A DNA stretch of 64,000 nucleotides from Rhodeus uyekii (lineage: Eukaryota > Chordata > Actinopteri > Cypriniformes > Acheilognathidae). The position numbers and the translations under genes were made by a program. The stretch lies in NCBI GenBank assembly GCA_037043235.1, contig JAWRVZ010000042.1, forward strand, positions 542,501 through 606,500. Reading direction: 5' to 3'. How positions within the stretch are numbered: the first letter of the stretch is position 1; the number at the start of each line of letters is the position of its first letter. The notes under the pieces are model-generated. The model saw only the letters and a program-made list of their open reading frames with translations, had not been told where the DNA came from and ran no database searches. Below are positions 57,101 through 64,000 of the stretch, piece by piece.

Positions 57101-57974
57101 GTGCAGAATACTCCTGACAGAAGAGTTTGACCTGGACTTTACCAATGTCCCACCACTGACTCAGGGACTTGTACTGGGGTTTTCTCTCTCTCCATGCCTC
57201 CCAAAAGAGTGTGAAAGAGTGTAAAAAGTGATGATCTTGTAACAGCTTATTATTAAAACGCCAATATGGGCATGTGAATGTGCTCTGTGCAGAAGTGACA
57301 TTGACAGATATATAATGATGGTCTGATAAAGAAGTGGGGGTAATGCGACTATTTGAAAACTTTTCACTGGCAGTTCTTTGCACATAAATTCTATCAAGCC
57401 TTGCTGCAGAGATCATGTTAAAGTTTACTTTCATCCATGTATACTGCTTTACATCAGGAAAAGCTTCTCTCCACACGTCTACAAGATCATGGTATATGAT
57501 TAATTTTCTAAGAACATCTGCTGATGAACTATGAGGTTCCCCATGATTTCGGTCTAGTGTGTGATCTAAGGTGCAGTTAAAATCCCCAGCCAGTACAACA
57601 GTCCTGCCCTGTGGAACACTGCTTAACGCTGTGCCGGGTAAAATATCAAAAACAACCACATTCTGATCCTTAAATTCAGATCCAAAAAGAATAGCGACTC
57701 CTGCACTATTACTAGAGCCATGGCTTAAAACGGCCTGTCCGCACCATTCACTCTGCCACTGGACCTCATTATCCACATCTGTGTGAGTCTCTTGCAAACA
57801 AATCACACTACAGTGTTTCAAATTTATATAGTCAAAAAGGGAAACCCTTTTCACAGCATCACGACACCCATTGATATTTAAAGAACCAAAACATAAAGGT
57901 GCCATGATGCTAAAGGAAAAAAGAAAAGAAAAAACAAAAAGAAAATTGAATTCTGATAAAACTAGACCACTCAT
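54177..57974 (-). CDS. retrotransposon ORF2, endonuclease/reverse transcriptase, 1265 aa
   Basis: Open throughout. An APE-type endonuclease is at the N-terminus: SLNINGCRD (33), LQETH (62), GDFN (131-133), LDRIY (194), SDHH (218-219). The reverse transcriptase covers about 480-760 with NWRPVSLL, LDQEKAFDRVDH, GIRQGCSMSG and the catalytic YADD at 684-687. A CCHC-like motif lies near the end (C1143, C1146, H1154, C1159). The first ATG overlaps the ORF1 stop; a second ATG (residue 24, MAPLCFGSLN) directly precedes the endonuclease and may be the true start. Only about 69 residues separate LQETH from GDFN, against about 100 in human L1, and no N-x-Y-A/P motif is present, so the endonuclease is probably incomplete. 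Confidence 0.93.
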   Translation of the reverse strand: MSGLVLSEFNFLFVFSFLFSFSIMAPLCFGSLNINGCRDAVKRVSLFDYINLKHCSVICLQETHTDVDNEVQWQSEWCGQAVLSHGSSNSAGVAILFGSEFKDQNVVVFDILPGTALSSVPQGRTVVLAGDFNCTLDHTLDRNHGEPHSSSADVLRKLIIYHDLVDVWREAFPDVKQYTWMKVNFNMISAARLDRIYVQRTASEKFSNSRITPTSLSDHHYISVNVTSAQSTFTCPYWRFNNKLLQDHHFLHSFTLFWEAWRERKPQYKSLSQWWDIGKVQVKLFCQEYSAHNKNNLENKMKQLEQDILQFDIEESDGSTGEVLETRKILLHNLLEERAKETLVRSRFTSFNCMDAPTSFFFNLEKKVDNRKILRRLKLPGGGETTDEHEIITHALSFYESLYTAEACDGETAETLLQDLPHLTEREHSRLDQPLLMEELTAAIKDMSSGKVPGLDGLTAEFYKQFWPVIGEDLFSVFLECFDSGRLPLSLRRAVITLLPKKGDLADIRNWRPVSLLGVDYKIFSKALTNRLKLYISTIIHADQSYCIPNRTIFDNLFLVRDLISFARGKNLNVGFLSLDQEKAFDRVDHDFLFKCFEAFGFGPLFISYVKLLYADIYSILKINGSLSRPFLVSRGIRQGCSMSGILYAIAIEPLLTVLRRQLRGISTVDVSSSETVTVKLSAYADDVTVVIRSNEDVFSLEAALEAYQKASSARINWGKSSSLLLGQWEEESVPRLPQRCPWSSEGFKVLGVFLGTEQYMLKNWEGLYEKVAGRLQKWRWILPRVSYRGRVLVVNNLAASMLWHRLTVIDPPGDLLQKLQKVFVDFFWDGFHWLPPGILYLPVNEGGQGLIELTAKVRALRLKSAQKLLFSTEFVPWVSFGLTLLRSLCGIELDKQLFLMAPFNGRVTSGLNFYASVLKSWNVFKVSRSENDHYGIDEPLFFNPFLGNVCVFNNIALQCMRKGFTKVRHLIDLDSKEWRSAEEIARQVEVRSVRVVEHLLLGLKSAFPLPLLQFLNHSLEGGPLQVSFPELSVSPKVSSETNQVGKLLQLERLEELIFQTAGKKELYQVCVKTAYFNDLHVRHDTKWREKLAVADHILPSWRLFYKSPLPKRSGDLQWRILHCVLATNVFVSRFNLNVLPVCLFCNSNETVFHVFIECPRLVPLFALLERTVTGLGFDFNQVIFIFGCKYSKANKERCTVANFILGQAKLAIWKTCRLALEGRMVDVIRMFTALVESRIRVECVFFNSTGNMVDFMRKWCVNSG

Positions 57975-59170
57975 TTCTTACGTGATTGCAAGGAGACTCT
58001 AACATTGCTCAGGATCTTTTTAAGACGGTAGCGTTTCTGTTTATCCAGTTCATCATAAGAGGTTTTCTTCATAGCAGTTGTGCCAGATGCCAAAAACAAA
58101 CTTAAATCAGGAAAAAAGGTCTCAATCTTGGGCTTACGAAGTCCTTTGGTACAATCTAAAAAATCATTGATTTGTTTGAGTGAATAGAGTTTCGGCTTAT
58201 TGCCAGCACCACTATTCTCATCTAAAATGCTCTCAACATCATCATCATCATCATCAGACTCATCAGTTTGTAAGCATACACTCAACTCCTGACTATCCAC
58301 ATCTTCCACACTTTGACTGTTCATTTCCTCAGTATCTAGTGTTGTGTTGGCAGACTGAGCCTGCTCTACCTGACTCTGAGGATCATGATCAGTGTCTTCC
58401 TGGGCTTCAGTCCTGTTCTCAGAGACATTTACAGGAGCTTCTCTTGTGTTGTCAGACTCTACACTCTCCTCATGCGAGGGGCTCACTGTGGGTCTTTCAA
58501 CACCTGACGACTCCGATAAAGCAGTCGCATTTAGATCACTGTTTGTCTGGCTTGTTACCTCTACAGCGGCAGCTGCAGTAGCAACATTAGCACCGTTTTT
58601 GTTCAGGCAGTTCTGCCGAACATGCCCAAACTCCCCACACACAAAACATTTCATTGTCTCTGAACTGATGAAAATCGTGTAGTCCTTACCGTCAATACTC
58701 AGCTTGACGGACAAATTCAGAGCCTCATTTTGTGAATTGAGAATCATTATAACTTGTCGTCTGAACGACATCACATGCCTGAGTTCGGCGTTCTTACAGC
58801 CGAGAGGAATCATCTTTACAGGGCTCATTAGCTTCCCGTACCTCTTAAGAATCTCCTCTAGCTTATCATTCTTAACAAACGGCGGCACATTTGAAAGAAC
58901 AACTTTTTTGGTTGGGCTTGACAAAGGCATAACATTTATAAACGTGTCTTTGATCGTTAACCCACTCTCAATCAAGTCATCCACCATCTGAATCTCACTC
59001 AGAAACAGCACTATAGCTTTGTTCATGCGTGACGCCGATCTTATATTGGCTCCACCGATCACTGAACTCACAGCTAACAAACAATCCTCCACCGACACTG
59101 AAGCGTCAGGCATGCATTTACAACCATGCCTGACAGTCATGCCGAGGAAACCCCCTGCGTTTGCCTCCAT
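57971..59170 (-). CDS. retrotransposon ORF1, RNA-binding protein with CCHC zinc knuckle, 399 aa
   Basis: ATG at 59170-59168 (MEANAGGFLG) is preferred over an upstream TTG in the same open frame. Residues about 90-125 (VVLSNVPPFV ... LEEILKRYGK) look like an RRM fold. A single zinc knuckle, CFVCGEFGHVRQNC, lies at about 175-188. The C-terminal half is acidic and Ser/Thr-rich. ORF1 proteins of this group coat the element's RNA to form the retrotransposition particle. The stop TGA overlaps the first ATG of ORF2 as ATGA. No frameshift or internal stop was seen. Confidence 0.9.
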   Translation of the reverse strand: MEANAGGFLGMTVRHGCKCMPDASVSVEDCLLAVSSVIGGANIRSASRMNKAIVLFLSEIQMVDDLIESGLTIKDTFINVMPLSSPTKKVVLSNVPPFVKNDKLEEILKRYGKLMSPVKMIPLGCKNAELRHVMSFRRQVIMILNSQNEALNLSVKLSIDGKDYTIFISSETMKCFVCGEFGHVRQNCLNKNGANVATAAAAVEVTSQTNSDLNATALSESSGVERPTVSPSHEESVESDNTREAPVNVSENRTEAQEDTDHDPQSQVEQAQSANTTLDTEEMNSQSVEDVDSQELSVCLQTDESDDDDDDVESILDENSGAGNKPKLYSLKQINDFLDCTKGLRKPKIETFFPDLSLFLASGTTAMKKTSYDELDKQKRYRLKKILSNVRVSLQSRKK

Positions 59171-59300
59171 TGCTCGGAGCACGCCGACCAAAGTCAGCTA
59201 AGACACTTTAAAAACTTCACTTATAAACCACAGTTTTTTGCAACTCAAAAAAAAGAGGGGAAAATAAGAAAGTAGAAACTCACTTAAACCTCCATCAGAA

Positions 59301-59891
59301 AGCAGAAAGAAGGTAAGATCTCGCATCGACTGCACTTGTTAGTATGTTTTCAAATACTGTTATAATACTGCAACTGTAATTCCACAGGGGAAAATATGAT
59401 CTTCTCATTCTTTTGTTTCAAATGTTGATCATGGAAATCTTTTGAGCATAACTGTTGTGTTTTACTGTGTTACTGAGACCTACAGGAGTGTTGCAGTTGT
59501 TTCCATTAAGCTCGTTTGTTTTATAAGGGGACAGTAGTCCCTTAAAAGCACTTTCTTGTTTTGGAAGCAATAGTTGCGCTTTAACTGAGACATTCCTCTC
59601 GCATTGGTGATGCATGGAAAGAAATGAAGGAGAATGCAGAGGCTGTGTTGATCAGACTGTGTGAATCATTGCATTGCATTGCATCAAAGGAATGTGCGTA
59701 AATACACACGCATGCATGCTGATTCACACACATGGACTATGATGTAGTTTGCTTCTCTTATAAATTCAGATTTATAAATGCGTAATGCATAGAGGGTGAA
59801 TTTGATAATGTCTCGTCTTTTCTCATGAAGTGCATTAACTGAGTTAAAACTCTCCATTTTACGCGGTTGTATTTTTTTCCCAACAACAGTT

Positions 59892-59951
<60 letters not shown>

Positions 59952-60890
59952 CTCTGAATTCCTGCGAGACAGGTTCTCCTGCTGGAAATATAATGGCATC
60001 TCCAGCAGAAGATGGTTCTGCTTGACACATACTGATTCGTGGAAATTAAAAAGAGAAATGGGACACACTGCGACTGCCAGGGTAATAACTCCATCTGTCT
60101 CTGATATAACGACAGAAGAGAGGGAAGACCTGAGCTCTCATATAGAGATTAATTCGTGCAAACGAGTAGAATATTGGGCTGAAACAAATCCAATTATGCA
60201 TAAACCATCGTTTATGCAAATGCATTTCAATTCAAACAGTCCCTGCACTCGAGAAACCAATGCACACTGATCTGGAAGCAGAAAAACATATAGATTATAA
60301 CAGAACAGAAAATAGAGCAATACAGCGTCAGAACAATAGAAGTCATTAGGTAGTCACTGTTTTAAAACAGAACTGAGACAGTGGTAAATGTTGTCTATAA
60401 GTTCACAGTAAGATCCAGATTTTCCCTCGTAATGTATGGTGTCTGGGTTAGTCAGTGGCATTTGTGGCTCTCCAGGAGAGCACAGTCTCATTCAGAATCG
60501 TGCTTTGGACTTCCTTTATATTGTGCTGCTCTTGGCGCACGGAGGCGGCAGATTGCGCAGCATGTGTCTCTCTCTCTCGGAAGCGCGAGGCTGTGCGTAA
60601 ATGCCCTCGTCGCGCGTAATCAAAGCATGGCTCTCCATTCTAGTGGAGATGTGGAGGTGTTTCACGAGAGCTTCTCGCTGTCTCGACTCTGAAATGTTTC
60701 AGGTGCGTGGTGTGTGCCAACAACAGTGCAGATGAGCTGCCTTGATTTTGGAGCCTAGTGTGATTGGCAAAAGAATGAGTAGAAAAGAGAGAAATGTGCC
60801 CACTGGAAAGACAGAGAGCAATGTTTGCATTGCATTTATATTGACATAGCATGTTAATTAAAACACCATAGTGCAGTGTTTTAATGCTGT

Positions 60891-60925
<35 letters not shown>

Positions 60926-61454
60926 CAAATGCTTTCTATTTGAAATCACTAACATTTTAAGAACACACAATATATTGGTGACTGTTCTGTACTAAAAATT
61001 ATTTAAGGAAATCTTTCTTTAGTCTATATGGTAATTAAACATTAACATAAGAATAAGTACTTGATATCTGCATTTCCCCCAAATTTCTATATATGTACAT
61101 CCTGATAAAAACAGTAGATTCATCTTCCATAACCCATTCCAATCCGCAAGCTGAACTGTAAAAATCAACCCGACAGCTTCATTGTCCGCAAACAGACACA
61201 TTTCCTCTCGCTGCGAAATGTCTTTGGTTGCCTATGCAAATGTGAGGGAAGAGGCCTTGATTTTGTTGTTTATTCAATGAGGCAGAAACGAAGGACCACA
61301 CTGAGCTCCAAATGACTGTGATGTAATTTCCTTTCTGTCAAGATGTCTGTGTGTTTGATGAGTTTGCTTTGTTGCTTGCGTATATTGTGTGTGATTCATG
61401 TTTGATTTCTCTTTGTGCAGCCACTCAGTCAATGTTTATTTTATTTTATTTCAG
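59301..61454. other. intergenic stretch upstream of grm8
   Basis: Contains the (TG)n(AG)n microsatellite at 59892-59948, a (TG)n run at about 60891-60918, and two ATGCAAAT octamers (60214-60221, 61234-61241). It also has the palindrome TTATGCATAA (60194-60203). No coding exon was recognised. The left part may be retrotransposon 5' UTR. Confidence 0.45.
59892..59948 (+). repeat. (TG)n(AG)n microsatellite
   Basis: TG repeats then AG repeats, about 57 bp, roughly 720 bp beyond the retrotransposon ORF1 start. Confidence 0.9.
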
Positions 61455-61731
61455 ATGCTTCTGAAGATGTGAGAGTTTTGGAGGCATTTCTCGTTTGACG
61501 TTTTTGCATCTCCTTATATCACCTGCTACCAGTCCCATGACATGCCCACCAGACGTTTGTGCCCCGTGAGACGTTACCGTGGCCACACCTTAAATGGTCA
61601 AGGTCCTCGACTTCAGCTTTGAAATGGGCATGGATGTTCCTGTCCACTTGCTGCCCCGTTAGTCCTCAATCCCATCACCTGGAATTTCTGGACCTGCACT
61701 TTCTCACACTGTCCCCAACAACCCTGTGGAT

Positions 61732-62238
61732 ATGGATCTTGTAAGCTTAAGTCGGACTCAATACCAGCTCCTCTTCTTCCTCTGCTACTGGTTACCAGTC
61801 TCTCTCCAGCGGGTGGAGACGCTCCCCATTGAGTACGCCCACTCTATCCGTCTGGATGGCGACATCATCCTGGGTGGCTTGTTTCCGGTTCACGCTCGGG
61901 GAGAGCGTGGTGTTCCCTGCGGGGAGTTAAAGAAGGAGAAGGGTATTCACAGACTAGAGGCAATGCTGTTTGCCATCGACCTTATCAACAAAGATCCGGA
62001 GCTGCTTCCCAACGTGACACTGGGCGCCCGTATCCTGGACACTTGCTCACGGGACACCTACGCCCTGGAGCAGTCGCTTACCTTTGTACAAGCTCTCATT
62101 GAGCGCGATGGCTCGGATGTACGCTGTGCTAATGGAGACCAGCCCATATTTGCCAAGCCAGACAAGATCGTTGGAGTCATTGGTGCAGCCGCCAGCTCTG
62201 TCTCCATCATGGTCGCCAACATCTTGAGGCTTTTTAAG
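61732..62238 (+). CDS. grm8: metabotropic glutamate receptor, group III (grm8-like), first coding exon, 169 residues
   Basis: Start ATG 61732; the frame is closed by TAG at 61660-61662 with no earlier ATG. The donor GTAAGC follows 62238 (phase 0). The first residues include a hydrophobic signal-peptide segment (LLFFLCYWLPVSL). The rest is the start of the ligand-binding Venus-flytrap domain: EYAHSIRLDGDIILGGLFPV, GERGVPCGELKKEKGIHRLE, ILDTCSRDTYALEQSL, and GVIGAAASSVSIMVANILRL ending LFK. It matches human GRM8 more closely than I can place any other group III paralog, but grm4 and grm7 share much of it. The receptor is a presynaptic Gi/o-coupled glutamate sensor. The exon starts at 61455 (acceptor TTTCAG), leaving 277 nt of 5' UTR with several upstream ATGs. 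The rest of the gene lies off-window. Confidence 0.92.
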
Positions 62239-63182
62239 GTAAGCAAGCTCACCTTGTTCTTCTGGGGATTAAGAGAAGGGTCCAAGCTGTAGTTGCTGGG
62301 AGTTCAGCCCATATTTGCCAAAGATCTAGCCATGCCCTTTTGAGGTGTGGGAGTGGGTAGTATTCTTCAGCTTTTGTGAATTGTAGTCATAATATAGTGT
62401 AGTGTAGCAAGCAATAATCTGGGCTGGGAGTCAAGCAGGTGTAGGCTAAAACATATTGGCCAAGTTTGACAAATACTTGGGTCATTATGTCTTCCATAGT
62501 ACAGTGTAGTGGTTTACAATCTGGGCTGGGCATTGAAAGGGTGTAGTTTGAAGAGTACAATTCAGACCAGTTTGACAAAATCGTTGGGGTAGTTATTGCA
62601 GATGTGTCTCAATGATGTTAGAGGTAAGCAGGTCCTATCTGGTGTCCTTTTGGGAGTCTGTAGCTGCTGTGAATAATGGTTGTAGTGTAATATATTCAAA
62701 GGGTATGAGTTACATCATAAGAGATAAGAAAAGGTAGGAAACTACAATTGAGACCAGGCCTTGTTTGCCAAAAAATGTTGGGGTCATCGAGTGAATGTGT
62801 CTTCATCACATTTGGCAACATAATGAGCCCGTTTGAGGTAAAGGCCCCTTCTGGGAACTGGGAATGGAGTCTCTAGTTGTTTTGAATGGTGGTTATAGTG
62901 TAGTGTTGTGGTTAACAATCTAGATTGGGAGCCATAATGCTGTTGGTAAAAATGACACAAGAGTCAATCTATGGCCATTGTATCGTTGAGAGCAGGGCAT
63001 GACATCCGCGAACGGATGCGGGTCATTGCGTGTGGATTTCATCAATGACGTGTAATGCAGTCTCTCTTAAAAGTCAATATGGCGGGCTGAATTTTATATG
63101 TAATTATACATTTTTCAGTTGTAGTCTTTTAAAAAGGGGTCTACAACAATAAAATAAATACAATGTAATGTTTTCTAAAATA
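62239..63182 (+). other. first part of the grm8 intron
   Basis: Intronic sequence after the donor. A repeated motif of the kind GGGCTGGG/GTGTAGTTTG and GACAAAAT...GTTGGGGTCAT occurs several times between 62290 and 62960, suggesting a degenerate tandem repeat, partly derived from the preceding exon (GCCAAGCCAGACAAGATCGT-like). No exon was seen. Confidence 0.5.
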
Positions 63183-63318
63183 CAGTGATCCCTCGTTTAT
63201 CGTGGTTAATGTGGACCAGAACCCCCGCGCAATAGGTGAAAATCCACAAAGTAGGTTTGGCCTCCCTAGGAATTTCCATATATGTGTGTGTGTGTAGGTA
63301 CCAGAATGTTTAAAATAC

Positions 63319-63373
<55 letters not shown>

Positions 63374-63839
63374 TTAAATTAAATCTATTTAATAAAAAAA
63401 AAAAACGTAATATTATACACTTACTCTCTCTCTCATACGATACGTATTATGGTGCTCTACACTCATCAGTGACAGTAGTAGCTTGAGACTTGACTCCAGT
63501 AATGACGACGATGACAGACCTGTGCACTTCGATGAATGTGATGATGATGATGATGAGGGTGTTACTGCACTGGTATAATGAGGCCTTTAAATCGGTTCGG
63601 TTCTGGACCGTCAACATTTGCTCCTGAGAGAGGCGAAGAGGCTCTTACTCCACTCGTGCTCTGATTCGTCGATCTCGCGCCAGGAACCAATCACGTGCAA
63701 CATCAAGTCACCAATCACCAACAACGCTGCGTTCCGCAATACGGCTGCCGATATTTTTATTTTTCGATTAATATTTTTGAAAAATCCGCAATCCACTGAG
63801 GCCGTGAAACTTGAACTGCGAAGTGGCGAGGGATTACTG
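63183..63839. mobile_element. Tigger/pogo-like non-autonomous element, 657 bp, TA target duplication
   Basis: Left end CAGTGATCCCTCGTTTATCG; right end inverted, TGGCGAGGGATTACTG; both flanked by TA (63181-63182, 63840-63841). Internally it carries a (TA)n run at about 63318-63363. A short open stretch at 63461-63578 is rich in Asp and ends in a stop, resembling the acidic tail of a pogo-type transposase. Confidence 0.85.
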
Positions 63840-63841
63840 TA

Positions 63842-64000
63842 TAATTTGTTTTGATACATATCGATACTGAAATATCTGAAACACTTCCAATGGTCACACA
63901 ATACCAACTACACTTTCTCGCTCTCTCAACTTTCACTGCAAGTTGGCACACAAACCCACCTCCCCTCACTTAAGCTGATTTATGCTTGAATTTCGACATG
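63842..64000 (+). other. grm8 intron, end of window
   Basis: Short non-coding remainder; nothing recognised. Confidence 0.5.

Larger units (their letters stand above)
54103..59300 (-). mobile_element. Tx1/L1-like non-LTR retrotransposon
   Basis: Two-ORF LINE in antisense orientation to the genes. The 3' UTR is only about 75 nt (54103-54176) and ends without poly(A) in a (TC)n tract. The 5' border is not determined; the 59192-59890 stretch could be 5' UTR up to the next (TG)n(AG)n tract at 59892. The CCHC-type ORF1 plus APE endonuclease, reverse transcriptase and C-terminal CCHC motif place it with the Tx1 group of the L1 superfamily. Confidence 0.9.

Noticed and set aside
59684..60270. Frames of 90-136 codons around the (TG)n(AG)n tract
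   Set aside because: Largely microsatellite translation with no family match.

Overview
The window looks like nuclear DNA of a teleost fish, most likely a cyprinid. The genes are split into short exons with GT-AG junctions. Introns carry dense simple repeats, small tRNA-derived SINEs and many small DNA-transposon remnants. The protein-coding exons match vertebrate families throughout, and nothing bacterial or viral was recognised.

Five protein-coding genes were found, all on the + strand. They are: the 3' part of nampt (671-5995; the 5' exons lie off-window); a complete five-exon sypl1-like gene (9896-13186); an eleven-exon atxn7l1-like gene (15886-32766); a four-coding-exon znf800-like gene (42907-50414); and the first coding exon of a group III metabotropic glutamate receptor, best matching grm8 (61732-62238). 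Exon phases add up without a remainder in nampt, sypl1, atxn7l1 and znf800. The order and orientation nampt-sypl1-atxn7l1 matches human 7q22, and znf800-grm8 matches human 7q31. The two blocks are apart in human and adjacent here, so a block boundary lies between about 33 and 43 kb, a stretch rich in tandem repeats.

The strongest mobile element is a Tx1/L1-like non-LTR retrotransposon on the - strand (54103 to about 59300). Both ORFs are open and joined by an ATGA overlap. Its 3' end runs straight into a (TC)n microsatellite with no poly(A), and its endonuclease seems to lack one internal segment. Other elements include a hAT-type non-autonomous element with a perfect 8-bp target duplication (21883-22704), two Tigger/pogo-like elements with TA duplications (3052-3945, 63183-63839), a 549-bp inverted-repeat element filling most of one atxn7l1 intron, seven SINE copies, and several minisatellites. 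The largest minisatellite is a 2.3-kb array built from octamers in znf800 intron 1.

The five genes are not an operon or pathway. They are neighbours by conserved synteny: NAD salvage (nampt), vesicle MARVEL protein (sypl1), SAGA-type ataxin-7 family (atxn7l1), C2H2 zinc-finger protein (znf800) and presynaptic glutamate receptor (grm8). I found no convincing new multi-gene system. The most unusual signals are the microsatellite-abutting retrotransposon, the splice-site microsatellites and GC-AG intron, and the complementary UTR repeats of sypl1.
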